Assembly (NCBI RefSeq): GCF_916618755.1
Contig: NZ_CAKAKB010000003.1
Location: forward strand, 310,001 to 374,000
Direction: 5' to 3'
DNA length: 64,000 nt
Source: Actinotalea sp. Marseille-Q4924
GTDB taxonomy: Bacteria > Actinomycetota > Actinomycetes > Actinomycetales > Cellulomonadaceae
Below, piece by piece: positions 18,038 through 27,860 of this stretch (within the stretch, counting starts at the first letter, position 1; each line of letters opens with the position of its first letter). Position numbers and translations under genes: made by a program. The notes under the pieces are model-generated. The model ran no database searches and was not told where the DNA came from. It worked only from the letters and a program-made list of their open reading frames with translations.

Positions 18038-18168
18038 GACGCCATCGTGCACCCGGTCGCGTCGGGCGCGCCACGGGCGCGGCCGGACGCGTGCCGAGGG
18101 GCTCCGCCCGCCCCCGCGCCGGGCCCGGAGGCGTGCCCGCGCCGACCGGGAGCCGCGCCGCCCGCCAC

Positions 18169-18174
18169 TAGGCT
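18169..18174 (+). promoter_or_regulatory. Leaderless -10 element of proS
   Basis: TAGGCT ends 7 nt before the ATG at 18182. Confidence 0.5.
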
Positions 18175-18181
18175 GACGCCC

Positions 18182-19981
18182 ATGCTGCTGCGGATGTCGA
18201 CCCTGTTCGTGCGCACCCTGCGGGAGGACCCGGCCGACGCCGAGGTCCCGAGCCACCGCCTCCTGGTCCGGGCCGGCTACATCCGTCGCGCGGCGCCCGG
18301 CATCTACACGTGGCTCCCGCTGGGTCTGCGCGTCCTGGCGAAGGTCGAGGCCGTCGTCCGCGAGGAGATGGCGGCGATCGGGGCGCAGGAGGTCCACTTC
18401 CCGGCCCTCCTGCCCCGCGAGCCGTACGAGGAGACGGGGCGCTGGACGGAGTACGGGCCGAACCTCTTCCGGCTGCGCGACCGGAGGGAGAACGACTACC
18501 TGCTGGCGCCGACGCACGAGGAGATGTTCACGCTCCTGGTCAAGGACCTGTACTCCTCCTACAAGGACCTGCCGCTCGCGCTCTACCAGATCCAGACCAA
18601 GTATCGCGACGAGGCGCGCCCCCGCGCGGGCCTGCTGCGTGGCCGCGAGTTCATCATGAAGGACGCCTACTCCTTCGACGTCGACGACGCCGGGCTCGAG
18701 GCGTCGTACCTGCGTCAGCGCGAGGCGTACCAGCGGATCTTCGCCCGGCTGGGTCTCGAGTTCGTCATCGTGTCGGCGATGTCCGGCGCGATGGGCGGGT
18801 CGCGCAGCGAGGAGTTCCTCATGCCGACGCCCATCGGCGAGGACACGTTCGTCCGCTCCGCAGGCGGCTACGCCGCGAACGTCGAGGCCGTGACCACCCC
18901 GGTGCCCGACGCGCTGCCGTACGACGACGCCCCGGCGGCGCACGTCGAGGACACGCCGGACACGCCGACCATCGAGTCCCTCGTCGCGGTCGCGAACGAG
19001 CGTCAGCCGCGTCCCGATCGGCCCTGGACGGCCGCCGACACCCTGAAGAACGTCGTCCTGGCGCTGGTGCACCCGTCCGGCGAGCGCGAGGTCGTCGTCG
19101 TCGGCGTGCCCGGGGACCGGGACGTCGACCTCAAGCGGCTCGAGGCGTCCCTGGCGCCGGCCACGGTGGAGACGGCGGGGGAGGCGGACTTCGCACGCCA
19201 CCCGGAGCTGGTCAAGGGCTACATCGGCCCCGGCGCGCTCGGACGTGCCAACACTGGCCGCGACGACGCCATCCGGTACCTCCTGGACCCCCGGGTCGTC
19301 ACCGGGACGCGCTGGGTCACCGGTGCGGACGAGCCCGGCCGGCACGTGTTCGACCTCGTGGCCGACCGCGACTTCGTGGGTGACGGCACGGTCGAGGCCG
19401 CGGAGGTGCGGGCGGGTGACCCGGCGCCGGACGGGTCCGGTCCGCTGGAGCTCGCGCGGGGCATCGAGATCGGCCACATCTTCCAGCTCGGCCGCAAGTA
19501 CGCCGAGTCGCTCGGGCTGTCCGTCCTGGACCAGAACGGCAAGGCCGTCACCGTGACCATGGGCTCCTACGGCGTCGGCGTCTCGCGCGCCGTCGCCGCG
19601 CTCGCGGAGACCAATCACGACGGCGCGGGGCTGACCTGGCCGGCCGCCGTCGCCCCCGCGCACGTGCACCTCGTCGCGACGGGCAAGGACGCGGCGGTCT
19701 TCGCCGCCGCGGAGGAGCTGGCCGCGGACCTGGTGGGTCAGGGCGTGGAGGTGCTCTACGACGACCGGCCGAAGGTCTCGCCGGGCGTCAAGTTCGCCGA
19801 CGCCGAGCTCATCGGTGCTCCGGTGGTCGTGGTGGTGGGCCGGGGCCTCGCCGACGGGGTCGTGGAGGTCCGGCTGCGGCGGGCGTCGTCGGACGGCGGT
19901 CGCCCGACCGGCGAGCAGGTCCCCGTCGCGGACGCCGCCGACCACATCGGTCGCGTGGTGGCGGACCTGCTCGGCGGCTGA
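18182..19981 (+). CDS. proS: Prolyl-tRNA synthetase (bacterial type)
   Basis: A 599-residue class II synthetase that charges tRNA-Pro. Motif regions are visible: motif 1 area [22 protein letters not shown], motif 2 [28 protein letters not shown] and motif 3 [16 protein letters not shown]. The INS editing domain is inserted between motifs 2 and 3 (about residues 230-420). A C-terminal anticodon-binding domain follows. The ATG sits 7 nt after a TAGGCT -10, with no Shine-Dalgarno, consistent with leaderless translation. Length and domains are complete. Confidence 0.96.
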   Translation: MLLRMSTLFVRTLREDPADAEVPSHRLLVRAGYIRRAAPGIYTWLPLGLRVLAKVEAVVREEMAAIGAQEVHFPALLPREPYEETGRWTEYGPNLFRLRDRRENDYLLAPTHEEMFTLLVKDLYSSYKDLPLALYQIQTKYRDEARPRAGLLRGREFIMKDAYSFDVDDAGLEASYLRQREAYQRIFARLGLEFVIVSAMSGAMGGSRSEEFLMPTPIGEDTFVRSAGGYAANVEAVTTPVPDALPYDDAPAAHVEDTPDTPTIESLVAVANERQPRPDRPWTAADTLKNVVLALVHPSGEREVVVVGVPGDRDVDLKRLEASLAPATVETAGEADFARHPELVKGYIGPGALGRANTGRDDAIRYLLDPRVVTGTRWVTGADEPGRHVFDLVADRDFVGDGTVEAAEVRAGDPAPDGSGPLELARGIEIGHIFQLGRKYAESLGLSVLDQNGKAVTVTMGSYGVGVSRAVAALAETNHDGAGLTWPAAVAPAHVHLVATGKDAAVFAAAEELAADLVGQGVEVLYDDRPKVSPGVKFADAELIGAPVVVVVGRGLADGVVEVRLRRASSDGGRPTGEQVPVADAADHIGRVVADLLGG

Positions 19982-20012
19982 CGCCCGCCGGTCGATCAGC
20001 GCGGACGGTGGC

Positions 20013-21089
20013 TCAGCCGGCGAGCTCGGGCATGCCCGGGAAGGTCGGCAGCCGACCCGTGAGCGACGCCGCAGCAGCCGTCGCGTCGGCGGAGGCCGCG
20101 AGCAGGGGGGTGCGCTGCGTGGGCGCCGCTCGGGCGACGAGCGTGGCGTAGGCGTCGGCGAGCCCGGTCTCGAGCGTGGCGAGGTCCTCGGTGGCAGCGG
20201 GCTCCTCGCCCGACAGCAGGCCCGGCGGCAGGGCGTAGCCCGCCCGACGCGGGTCCAGACCCGTCCCGGCGACCTCTGTCGCCTCCGCCCACGCGCGGGC
20301 GCGCTCGCGGTGCACCACGGCGCGCTCGGCCGCGACCGCGCGGGCGTCGCCCTCGCGCCGCGCCGCGACGACCTCCCAGGCCTGGCCGGCCAGGTCCTCC
20401 GCGGTGACCAGGGGCAGCACGTCCGTCTCCGTCACGCCCTCGGGAAGGACCGCCGGCGCCGTCGCGGGCCACGGCTCGGCCCGGTCCGCGCCCTCCGCGG
20501 GAGCGCCGTCGGCGACCGCCAGGCGCTCACCCAGCAGCAGCCTGCTGGTCGCGACGGCGGCGAGCACCCGGGCGACCGTGCCGTCCTCGACCGCGTCGGC
20601 GTCGGCCGTTGCCGTCGCCGACGTCTCCGCCAGGGCGTCGACGAGCACCTCCACCGTCTCGTCCGCCGAGGTCTCGCCGTCCGCTGTCCCGCCGCCGCCG
20701 CCGCCGGCGGCGTCGCCGTCCTGGCGTCCGGCCGTCGGCGTGGGCGAGGTGTCGGGCACCCCGGTGCTCGGCTCCGGCCCCACGGGGTCCGTGCCCGGGT
20801 CGTACACGCCGCCGAGGGCGTCCACGTGGGCGGCGGACGCCTCGGCGACCGCGTCCAGGACGAGCTGCACGGCCGGGTCGGGGTGCTCCGTCCCGCCCGC
20901 GAGGTCCTGCAGGGCGACGGCGTCCGCCACCGTGCGCTGGCGGACGGTCTCGGCCGCGTCCGGGACCGGCGGCTCCGGAGGCGGTGTCTCCAGCCTCAGG
21001 CCGCACCCCGTGACGGTCAGGGTCGCGACGACGAGGAGCGCCACCCTGACGCGCGTCACGGCGGAGGTGCGGGCGGGGCTGTCGGGCAT
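20013..21089 (-). CDS. Putative lipoprotein with ferritin-like DUF4439 domain
   Basis: A 358-residue secreted lipoprotein. It has an N-terminal signal with lipobox LTVTGCG (Cys about 29), a long Asp/Gly/Thr-rich linker (about 85-150, with a run of glycines), then a mostly alpha-helical C-terminal domain (about 220-350). The tail ALPPGLLSGEEPAATEDLATLETGLADAYATLVARA resembles DUF4439, a ferritin-like helical bundle common in Actinobacteria. Function is unknown. It is divergent from rimP and convergent with proS (31 bp apart), the usual place for such a gene next to nusA. The domain assignment is by resemblance only. Confidence 0.75.
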   Translation of the reverse strand: MPDSPARTSAVTRVRVALLVVATLTVTGCGLRLETPPPEPPVPDAAETVRQRTVADAVALQDLAGGTEHPDPAVQLVLDAVAEASAAHVDALGGVYDPGTDPVGPEPSTGVPDTSPTPTAGRQDGDAAGGGGGGTADGETSADETVEVLVDALAETSATATADADAVEDGTVARVLAAVATSRLLLGERLAVADGAPAEGADRAEPWPATAPAVLPEGVTETDVLPLVTAEDLAGQAWEVVAARREGDARAVAAERAVVHRERARAWAEATEVAGTGLDPRRAGYALPPGLLSGEEPAATEDLATLETGLADAYATLVARAAPTQRTPLLAASADATAAAASLTGRLPTFPGMPELAG

Positions 21090-21128
21090 CGCGGGAGATC
21101 CTGCCACGACCACCCCTGCCGGAGTCGT

Positions 21129-21134
21129 TAGGCT
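21129..21134 (+). promoter_or_regulatory. -10 element for the rimP-nusA-infB operon
   Basis: TAGGCT lies 64 bp before the rimP ATG, giving a predicted leader of about 57 nt. A divergent CAGGAT element (21098-21103, minus strand) lies 8 nt before the lipoprotein ATG. Confidence 0.45.
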
Positions 21135-21198
21135 GGTCGGGACAAGTCCAGAGGGTCGTATCCGTCGGAGGGCCCGCCCTGACGATCGGGAGTCCAGC

Positions 21199-21723
21199 AT
21201 GGTCACGTCCGGAAGCGGCCCCGCGCAGCAGGCGCGCGAGGTGGTGGAGCCCCTCGTGGCGGCCGCCGGCCTGTACCTGGAGGACGTGGTGGTGAGCCGT
21301 GCGGGACGCCACTCGGTGGTCCGCGTGACCGTGGACCTGCCCGAGGACGCCGTCGGCAGCCTCGACTCGGACACCCTCGCGGAGGTCTCCTGCGACATCT
21401 CCGGGGCGCTCGACCGGCACGACCCCCTTCCCGGTGAGTACCTGCTCGAGGTGTCGACGCCCGGCACGTCGCGGCCGCTCACCGAGCCGCGACACTTCCG
21501 TCGCGCGAGGACGCGGCTCGTGCGGCTGGCGCTGCGTGACGGACGCACCCTCGAGGGCCGCCTGGTCGCCGTGAGCGACGACGACGTGCTGGAGCTCGAC
21601 GCCGCGTCGGGCCCTCTGCACGTGCCGCTCGCCGACGTCGCGCGGGGCACGATCGAGCTGGACTTCCGTGGCGCCGACGCCGCCGCGGACGACGACGCGG
21701 ACACCGACGGCGAGGAGGGCTGA
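21199..21723 (+). CDS. rimP: Ribosome maturation factor RimP
   Basis: A 174-residue 30S maturation factor. Family features include the N-terminal domain with [23 protein letters not shown], the central [47 protein letters not shown] and an Sm-like C-terminal domain. The acidic tail ([15 protein letters not shown]) is disordered. Its stop overlaps nusA by one base (TGATG), so it leads the nusA operon. Confidence 0.94.
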   Translation: MVTSGSGPAQQAREVVEPLVAAAGLYLEDVVVSRAGRHSVVRVTVDLPEDAVGSLDSDTLAEVSCDISGALDRHDPLPGEYLLEVSTPGTSRPLTEPRHFRRARTRLVRLALRDGRTLEGRLVAVSDDDVLELDAASGPLHVPLADVARGTIELDFRGADAAADDDADTDGEEG

Positions 21724-22787
21724 TGGACATCGACATGCAGGCGCTGCGCCTGGTGGAGCACGAGCGGGAGATCAGCCTCGACACGCTGGTGTCCGCGATC
21801 GAGCAGGCGCTGCTGTCGGCGTACCACCGCACCAGCGGGGCGCAGGAGCACGCCCGCGTGGAGGTGGACCGCCGCACCGGGCACGTCACGGTGTGGGCCC
21901 GGGAGAAGATCGAGGTCCCGGCCGAGCCCGCGCCCGACGCGGACGACGACGAGGACGGTGCCGACGCGGTGGCCACGCCCCCACGCCCCACGTTCGAGCT
22001 CGGGCCGGAGTTCGACGACACCCCGGAGGGCTTCGGCCGCGTCGCCACGGCGACCGCACGCCAGGTCATCGTGCAGCGGCTGCGCGACGCCGAGGACGAG
22101 CAGGTCCTCGGGAGCTTCCGCGGCATGGAGGGCGAGGTCCTCGCCGGTGTCATCCAGCAGGGCCGCGACCCGCGCACGGTGCTCGTCGCCGTCCGCGGCA
22201 CCGAGGCGGTCCTGCCGGCGCACGAGCAGGTCCCGACCGAGCGCTACGTGCACGGCGAGCGGTTGCGCGGGTACGTGCTCGACGTCTCCCGGGGACCCAA
22301 GGGTCCCTCGATCACCCTCTCTCGCACGCACCCGGGCCTGGTGCGCAAGCTCTTCGAGCTCGAGGTGCCGGAGGTGGCCGACGGCTCGGTGGAGATCACC
22401 GCGCTCGCCCGCGAGGCGGGGCACCGCACCAAGATCGCGGTCCGCAGCACCGTGGCGGGCCTCAACGCGAAGGGCGCGTGCATCGGCCCCATGGGCGCGC
22501 GCGTCCGGGCCGTCATGGCGGAGCTCCACGGCGAGAAGATCGACATCGTGGACCACAGCGACGACCCGGCGGAGATGGTGGCCCACGCCCTGTCGCCGGC
22601 CCGGGTGTCCTCGGTCACCGTGGTCGACCCGGTCGCGCGCGCCGCCCGGGTCGTCGTGCCGGACTACCAGCTCTCCCTCGCGATCGGCAAGGAGGGGCAG
22701 AACGCACGCCTGGCCGCGAAGCTCACGGGGTGGAAGATCGACATCCGGTCCGACACGGCGGACGAGGGCCCCGGTCCCGCCTCGTGA
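21723..22787 (+). CDS. nusA: Transcription termination/antitermination factor NusA
   Basis: A 354-residue NusA of the short actinobacterial type, without C-terminal acidic repeats. It has an N-terminal RNA-polymerase-binding domain (1-130, with an acidic insertion [10 protein letters not shown]), an S1 domain (about 135-205) and KH1/KH2 domains (about 225-345). The KH domains include [23 protein letters not shown] and [23 protein letters not shown]. It modulates pausing, termination and antitermination. It overlaps rimP upstream and possibly ylxR downstream (GTGA). Confidence 0.96.
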   Translation: MDIDMQALRLVEHEREISLDTLVSAIEQALLSAYHRTSGAQEHARVEVDRRTGHVTVWAREKIEVPAEPAPDADDDEDGADAVATPPRPTFELGPEFDDTPEGFGRVATATARQVIVQRLRDAEDEQVLGSFRGMEGEVLAGVIQQGRDPRTVLVAVRGTEAVLPAHEQVPTERYVHGERLRGYVLDVSRGPKGPSITLSRTHPGLVRKLFELEVPEVADGSVEITALAREAGHRTKIAVRSTVAGLNAKGACIGPMGARVRAVMAELHGEKIDIVDHSDDPAEMVAHALSPARVSSVTVVDPVARAARVVVPDYQLSLAIGKEGQNARLAAKLTGWKIDIRSDTADEGPGPAS

Positions 22788-23152
22788 CCCGGCACGCTAG
22801 ACTGCCTGGTGCTGGACCGCGGGTCCGGCTCCCCGAGCACAGCACAGGTGGCGCCGAGCGCGTCACTGGTCCCGTCACGGGACCGGTGCGGACGTGCGTG
22901 GGGTGCCGGAGGCGCGACCAGCAGATCGACCTTCTGCGAGTGGTGCGCGTGGGGGGCGACGAGGGAGACCTCGCCGTCGTCGACGCGCGGCGTTCCCTTC
23001 CGGGGCGCGGTGCCTGGGTGCACCCCGACCTGCAGTGTCTCGAGCTCGCCGAACGGCGACGAGCGCTCCCGCGTGCCCTGCACAGCGGTCCGCTCGACAC
23101 GTCGCCCGTCCGGCGTCACCTCGAGGACCGGTCCGGCCGACCGTCGGCCTGA
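22784..23152 (+). CDS. ylxR: YlxR family RNA-binding protein (DUF448)
   Basis: A small basic protein with the YlxR core [19 protein letters not shown]...[28 protein letters not shown]. Homologues lie between nusA and infB and have been linked to RNase P and nucleoid-associated activity. The start is uncertain. GTG at 22784 overlaps the nusA stop (GTGA) and gives 122 residues. GTG at 22886 gives 88 residues starting right at the conserved core. The second start would fit if the TAGACT at 22798-22803 is a promoter -10. Confidence 0.85.
   Translation: MTRHARLPGAGPRVRLPEHSTGGAERVTGPVTGPVRTCVGCRRRDQQIDLLRVVRVGGDEGDLAVVDARRSLPGRGAWVHPDLQCLELAERRRALPRALHSGPLDTSPVRRHLEDRSGRPSA
22798..22803 (+). promoter_or_regulatory. 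Possible internal -10 (TAGACT) before ylxR-infB
   Basis: TAGACT fits the TANNNT pattern seen at many starts in this window. If used, transcription would begin near 22810, downstream of the longer ylxR start. No good -35 is seen. Confidence 0.28.
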
Positions 23153-23202
23153 CCGGGACCACCGTTCATCGACAAGGAAGCGGGCTGGAAGCCGATGGGC
23201 CC

Positions 23203-23225
23203 CCGATGAGTACCTACCGATGAGT
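23203..23225. repeat. Direct repeat CCGATGAGT in the infB leader
   Basis: CCGATGAGT occurs at 23203-23211 and 23217-23225, 14 bp apart, in the 128-bp gap between ylxR and infB. No function is assigned. Confidence 0.35.
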
Positions 23226-23247
23226 CCCCAGAACTGACGACGGTCCG

Positions 23248-23276
23248 CTCCTGTCCGGGCGGGCCGAGGACAGGAG
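23248..23276 (+). promoter_or_regulatory. Hairpin sequestering the infB Shine-Dalgarno
   Basis: CTCCTGTCC (23248-23256) pairs perfectly with GGACAGGAG (23268-23276) across an 11-nt loop. The right arm contains the infB Shine-Dalgarno (AGGAG), 4 nt before the GTG. This suggests structure-controlled translation of IF-2. Confidence 0.5.
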
Positions 23277-23280
23277 AGTT

Positions 23281-26100
23281 GTGGCAAAGGTCCGCGTCTA
23301 CGAGCTCGCCAAGGAGCTCGGAGTCGAGAGCAAGGCCCTCATGGCCAAGCTCAACGAGATGGGTGAGTTCGTGCGTTCCGCGTCCTCCACCATCGAGCCC
23401 CCCGTCGTGCGTCGCCTCCGCGACGCCTATCCCGCCGGTGGTGGTGGTGCCGCGGAGAAGCCCGCGACGAAGCCCGCCCCCAAGCCGGCCCAGAAGCCCG
23501 CGGCCCCCGCTGCACCTGCAGCGGAGCAGCCCGCGCCGGCAGCGTCCGCCGCGCCCAGCGCGCCCGCCACCCCGGCGGCGCCCGAGGCACCGCGTCCGGC
23601 CCCCGCGCGCCCCGCAGCCCAGGCCCCGGCGGCCCCCGAGGCACCCGCCGCTCCCGCGGCCCGTGCCGGTGGCCCCACGCCGGGCCCGCGCCCGGCGCCT
23701 GCCGCGCCCGCCGCGCCTGCCGCTCCTGCAGCGGGGTCGCGTCCCGCAGGCGGTCGCCCCGGTGGTCCGCGTCCGGGGAACAACCCGTTCGCACCGAGCC
23801 AGGGCATGCCCCGCCAGGGCGGACCCCGTCCCGGCGGCCCGCGCCCCGGCAACAACCCGTTCGCCCCGAGCCAGGGCATGCCCCGGCCCGGCGGCAGCCG
23901 TGACGGCGCCGGCGAGCGTCCCGGCGGACCGCGGCCGCCGGCCGCGGGTCCCGGTGGCCCCCGTCCGAACCCCGGCATGATGCCCGGCAAGACCTCCGTG
24001 GGCCGGCCCGGTGCCGGACCCGGTGGGGGTGCCGGACGTCCGGGCGGCGGTCGTCCCGGTGCGGGCGGCGGCGGTCGTCCCGGCGCGCCCGGTGCCGGTG
24101 GCGGCGGCTTCGCCGGCCGCCCCGGCGGCGGTGGCGGTCGTCCCGGCGGCGCCGGTCGCGGCAGCACCCAGGGCGCCTTCGGGCGTGCCGGTGGTCGCCC
24201 GGTCCGCGGACGCAAGTCCAAGCGCGCGAAGCGCCAGGAGTTCGAGCAGATGCAGGCGCCGTCGCTCGGCGGCGTGCAGGTTCCCCGGGGTGACGGCAAG
24301 ACCGTCGTCCGGCTGCGTCACGGCGCGTCGCTCAACGACTTCGCGGACAAGATCGACGCCAACCCGGCGAGCCTCGTGACGGTGCTGTTCCACCTCGGTG
24401 AGATGGCCACCGCCACGCAGTCGCTCGACGAGGACACGTTCGGCACGCTCGCGTCCGAGCTCGGCTACGTCATCGAGATGGTCTCGGCGGAGGAGGAGGA
24501 CCGCGAGCTGCTCGGGGCCTTCGACATCGACCTCGAGGCCGAGCTCGCCGAGGAGAGCGACGAGCAGCTCACGGCGCGGCCCCCGGTCGTGACCGTGATG
24601 GGCCACGTCGACCACGGCAAGACCAAGCTCCTCGACGCCATCCGCTCCGCGGACGTCGTCGCCGGGGAGGCCGGCGGGATCACCCAGCACATCGGTGCGT
24701 ACCAGATCCACACCGAGCACGAGGGCCTCGAGCGTGCCGTGACCTTCATCGACACCCCGGGCCACGAGGCGTTCACCGCCATGCGTGCCCGTGGTGCCCA
24801 GGTCACGGACATCGCGATCCTCGTGGTCGCGGCGGACGACGGCGTGATGCCCCAGACCATCGAGGCGCTCAACCACGCGCAGTCGGCCGGCGTGCCGATC
24901 GTCGTGGCGGTCAACAAGGTCGACAAGGAGGGCGCGAACCCGGCGAAGATCCGGCAGCAGCTCACCGAGTACAACCTGGTGGCCGAGGAGTACGGCGGCG
25001 ACACGATGTTCGTCGACATCTCGGCGCTCAAGCGCATGGGCATCGACGACCTCATCGAGGCCGTCCTTCTCACCGCCGACGCGGCGCTGGACCTGCGGGC
25101 CAACGCCGACAAGGACGCCCGTGGTGTCGCCGTCGAGGCGAACCTCGACAAGGGCCGCGGCTCCGTCGCCACCGTGCTCGTCCAGTCCGGGACGCTGCGG
25201 GTGGGCGACGCGATCGTCGCCGGCACGGCGCACGGCCGCGTGCGTGCGATGTTCGACGAGCACGGCGGCACGGTCGACGAGGCCACCCCCGCCCGACCCG
25301 TCCAGGTGCTCGGCCTGACGTCCGTCCCCCGCGCAGGTGACACCTTCCTGGTGGCGCCGGACGACCGGACGGCACGGCAGATCGCCGAGAAGCGCGAGGC
25401 CGCCGAGCGGGCCGCGCTCCTGGCGAAGCGCCGCAAGCGGATCAGCCTCGAGGACTTCACCAGCGCGCTGCAGCAGGGCAAGGTCGAGACCCTCAACCTG
25501 GTCCTCAAGGGCGACGTCTCCGGTGCCGTCGAGGCGCTCGAGGACGCGCTGCTCAAGATCGACGTGGGCGAGGAGGTCGCCCTGCGGGTCATCCACCGCG
25601 GTGTGGGTGCCATCACGCAGAACGACGTCAACCTCGCGACGGTCGACAACGCGATCATCCTCGGGTTCAACGTCAAGTACGCCGAGCGCGTCGAGGACCT
25701 CGCCGAGCGCGAGGGTGTCGACGTCCGGTTCTACTCGGTCATCTACCAGGCGATCGACGACGTCGAGGCGGCCCTCAAGGGCATGCTCAAGCCGGAGTAC
25801 GAGGAGGTGCAGCTCGGGACCGCCGAGGTGCGCGAGATCTTCCGCTCCAGCAAGTTCGGCAACATCGCCGGGTCGCTCGTGCGCTCGGGGATCATCCGCC
25901 GCAACGCCAAGGCGCGCGTCCTGCGCAACGGCACGGTCGTGGGGGAGAACCTCGCGATCGAGTCGCTCAAGCGGTTCAAGGACGACGCCACCGAGGTCCG
26001 CGAGGGCTACGAGTGCGGTATCGGTCTCGGGTCGTTCAACGACCTGCAGGTCGACGACGTCGTCGAGACGTTCGAGATGCGGGAGAAGCCTCGCTCCTGA
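23281..26100 (+). CDS. infB: Translation initiation factor IF-2
   Basis: A 939-residue GTPase that places fMet-tRNA on the 30S subunit. The N-terminal IF2 domain ([35 protein letters not shown]) is followed by a long Ala/Pro- then Gly/Pro/Arg-rich linker (about 58-310). The linker contains two copies of [17 protein letters not shown] and is typical of actinobacterial IF-2. The G domain has GHVDHGKT (441-448), DTPGH (about 491) and NKVD (about 545), then domains II-IV. The GTG start is preceded by AGGAG within a hairpin. A large inverted repeat follows the stop. Confidence 0.97.
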   Translation: MAKVRVYELAKELGVESKALMAKLNEMGEFVRSASSTIEPPVVRRLRDAYPAGGGGAAEKPATKPAPKPAQKPAAPAAPAAEQPAPAASAAPSAPATPAAPEAPRPAPARPAAQAPAAPEAPAAPAARAGGPTPGPRPAPAAPAAPAAPAAGSRPAGGRPGGPRPGNNPFAPSQGMPRQGGPRPGGPRPGNNPFAPSQGMPRPGGSRDGAGERPGGPRPPAAGPGGPRPNPGMMPGKTSVGRPGAGPGGGAGRPGGGRPGAGGGGRPGAPGAGGGGFAGRPGGGGGRPGGAGRGSTQGAFGRAGGRPVRGRKSKRAKRQEFEQMQAPSLGGVQVPRGDGKTVVRLRHGASLNDFADKIDANPASLVTVLFHLGEMATATQSLDEDTFGTLASELGYVIEMVSAEEEDRELLGAFDIDLEAELAEESDEQLTARPPVVTVMGHVDHGKTKLLDAIRSADVVAGEAGGITQHIGAYQIHTEHEGLERAVTFIDTPGHEAFTAMRARGAQVTDIAILVVAADDGVMPQTIEALNHAQSAGVPIVVAVNKVDKEGANPAKIRQQLTEYNLVAEEYGGDTMFVDISALKRMGIDDLIEAVLLTADAALDLRANADKDARGVAVEANLDKGRGSVATVLVQSGTLRVGDAIVAGTAHGRVRAMFDEHGGTVDEATPARPVQVLGLTSVPRAGDTFLVAPDDRTARQIAEKREAAERAALLAKRRKRISLEDFTSALQQGKVETLNLVLKGDVSGAVEALEDALLKIDVGEEVALRVIHRGVGAITQNDVNLATVDNAIILGFNVKYAERVEDLAEREGVDVRFYSVIYQAIDDVEAALKGMLKPEYEEVQLGTAEVREIFRSSKFGNIAGSLVRSGIIRRNAKARVLRNGTVVGENLAIESLKRFKDDATEVREGYECGIGLGSFNDLQVDDVVETFEMREKPRS

Positions 26101-26120
26101 GTTGACGTCCGGGTTGGGCC

Positions 26121-26217
26121 GCGGGTCGGGGTACCGATGCGCGGCCCACCCGGCGCCCTCCTTCGTCGGGCGCCCTGCCAGGCCCACCACGGTCCGCGCA
26201 TCGGTACCCCGACCCGC
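26121..26217. repeat. Perfect 24-bp inverted repeat after infB
   Basis: The arms 26121-26144 and 26194-26217 are exact reverse complements. Each contains GGTACCGATGCGCGG or its complement. The 49-nt loop holds a second stem (GGCGCCC 26152-26158 with GGGCGCC 26168-26174). There is no T-tract. It begins 21 nt after the infB stop and could be an intercistronic terminator/attenuator, mRNA-stabilising structure or a copy of a dispersed repeat. The remaining sequence to rbfA (26218-26335) shows no gene. Confidence 0.7.
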
Positions 26218-26305
26218 TCACGGGCGTCACCGTGGGTACCCGCTCGGGGCCGCACAGACCCGCGGGGTTCTGTCGTGAGGCCGCTCACCGGAAGCGGTCG
26301 CTACT

Positions 26306-26321
26306 CCTCCTGGACAGGAGG
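26306..26321 (+). promoter_or_regulatory. Small hairpin over a Shine-Dalgarno-like sequence before rbfA
   Basis: CCTCCT (26306-26311) can pair with AGGAGG (26316-26321) across GGAC. A second purine-rich GAGAGG (26325-26330) stays free 5 nt before the GTG. The GGACAGGAG core is shared with the infB hairpin. Confidence 0.35.
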
Positions 26322-26335
26322 GAAGAGAGGTTCTC

Positions 26336-26836
26336 GTGGTTGATCATCCTCGGGCTCGGAAGGTCGCGGACCGGATCCAGCAGGTCGTCGCGCAGATGCT
26401 CGACACGCGCGTCAAGGACCCCCGGCTCGGCTTCGTGACCGTGACCGACGTGCGCGTGACCGGAGACCTCCAGCACGCCTCGGTCTTCTACACGGTGCTG
26501 GGCGACGAGGAGGCCCGCGCGGGGACCGCTGCGGCGCTCGAGAGCGCGAAGGGCCTCATCCGCTCGGAGGTCGGCAAGCAGATCGGCATCCGGCTCACGC
26601 CGACGCTCGAGTTCGTGGCCGACGCCCTTCCGGAGACGGCAGGCCACCTCGAGGAGACCCTGCGCCGCGCGGCCCAGCGCGACGCCGAGCTGGCGGCGCT
26701 GGCGGCCTCCGCCCAGTACGCGGGGGACGCCGACCCCTACCGCCGGCCCGACGACGACCTCGCCGACGACTCCCACGTCGACGACGTGGCGGGCACCGCC
26801 ACCTCCGACGACGGCGCGGCGGACGACCGGCCGTGA
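26336..26836 (+). CDS. rbfA: Ribosome-binding factor A
   Basis: A 166-residue 30S assembly factor with a KH-like fold (about 1-110, [44 protein letters not shown]). A long acidic disordered tail (about 140-166) follows, usual in Actinobacteria. The GTG start has GAGAGG 5 nt upstream, and a hairpin covers a second AGGAGG. Its stop overlaps truB (GTGA). Confidence 0.95.
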   Translation: MVDHPRARKVADRIQQVVAQMLDTRVKDPRLGFVTVTDVRVTGDLQHASVFYTVLGDEEARAGTAAALESAKGLIRSEVGKQIGIRLTPTLEFVADALPETAGHLEETLRRAAQRDAELAALAASAQYAGDADPYRRPDDDLADDSHVDDVAGTATSDDGAADDRP

Positions 26837-27741
26837 CCACCGCACCGTCGGGCCTCGTCGTCGTCGACAAGCCCGCCGGGTGGACCAGTCACGACGTCGT
26901 CGCGCGCGTGCGACGTCTCGCCGGGACCCGCAAGGTCGGTCACGCCGGGACGCTGGACCCCATGGCGACCGGCGTGCTGGTGCTCGGGGTCGAGCGGGCC
27001 ACGCGGCTGCTCACCTACGTCGTCGGCGCGGACAAGGACTACGAGGCCACCGTCCGGCTGGGCGCGACGACCACGACGGACGACGCGGAGGGCGAGACCC
27101 TCAGCACCGCGGACGCCTCAGGCGTCACCCAGGCGCAGGTGCGCGCCGCCGTCGTCCCCCTCACCGGACCGATCCAGCAGGTGCCCTCGGCGGTGAGCGC
27201 GATCAAGGTCGACGGGAAGCGGTCGTACGCCCGCGTGCGGGCCGGCGAGGACGTCGTGCTCCCGGCCCGTCCCGTCGTCGTCCACGCCTTCGACGTGCGC
27301 GGCGCGCGGCAGGTGCCGACCGCGGACGGCACTGCGCTCGACGTCGACGTCGCCGTCACGTGCAGCTCCGGGACGTACGTCCGCGCGCTGGCGAGGGACC
27401 TCGGGGCCGCCCTCGGCGTCGGGGGGCACCTCACCGCGCTGCGGCGCACGCGGGTCGGCGGCTACGGCCTCGCCGTGGCCCGGACGCTCGAGCAGCTCGA
27501 GGAGTCCTTCACCGTCCTCTCGCTGGAGGACGCGGCCCGGGCGGCCTTCGCCGTCCGGGAGCTCGACGACGCCGAGGCGGTCGCCCTCGGGCACGGCAAG
27601 CGGATCGCCTCCGCGGTCGACGGACCGGTGGGGACGCCCGAGGCGCCCGTGGCGGCGTTCGCCCCGGACGGCGGCCTCGTCGCGCTGCTCGCCGACGCCG
27701 ACGGCGCGGCGCGCCCCCTGCTCGTCCTGCGGCCCGCATGA
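26833..27741 (+). CDS. truB: tRNA pseudouridine(55) synthase
   Basis: A 302-residue TruB that forms pseudouridine 55 in the T-loop of tRNAs. It has [15 protein letters not shown], the catalytic aspartate in [14 protein letters not shown], and the conserved [18 protein letters not shown] and [15 protein letters not shown]. The C-terminal actinobacterial TruB domain is present. The GTG start overlaps the rbfA stop. Confidence 0.96.
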   Translation: MTTAPSGLVVVDKPAGWTSHDVVARVRRLAGTRKVGHAGTLDPMATGVLVLGVERATRLLTYVVGADKDYEATVRLGATTTTDDAEGETLSTADASGVTQAQVRAAVVPLTGPIQQVPSAVSAIKVDGKRSYARVRAGEDVVLPARPVVVHAFDVRGARQVPTADGTALDVDVAVTCSSGTYVRALARDLGAALGVGGHLTALRRTRVGGYGLAVARTLEQLEESFTVLSLEDAARAAFAVRELDDAEAVALGHGKRIASAVDGPVGTPEAPVAAFAPDGGLVALLADADGAARPLLVLRPA

Positions 27742-27860
27742 GGGCCGCCGGTCCGGGCACGACACGGGGTGCGACGCTCGGCGCGGACGACCGCGCGCGG
27801 GTGGGAGGCTGGTCCGGTCGGTCGGCGCCGGGCGCCGACGTTCACGCAGAGGGAGCGCGC

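Noticed and set aside
17177-19945. The Fpg gene extended to 922 codons by reading through the antisense of proS
   Set aside because: The catalytic N-terminal proline fixes the start at 18037; upstream residues are antisense of proS.
23767-23888. Repeated sequence in infB resembling a CRISPR or tandem repeat array
   Set aside because: It is two in-frame copies of a Gly/Pro-rich linker motif, usual for actinobacterial IF-2.
23116-26190. A 1024-codon minus-strand frame opposite infB
   Set aside because: It is an antisense shadow; its Gly/Thr/Ala-rich part is the complement of the IF-2 linker.
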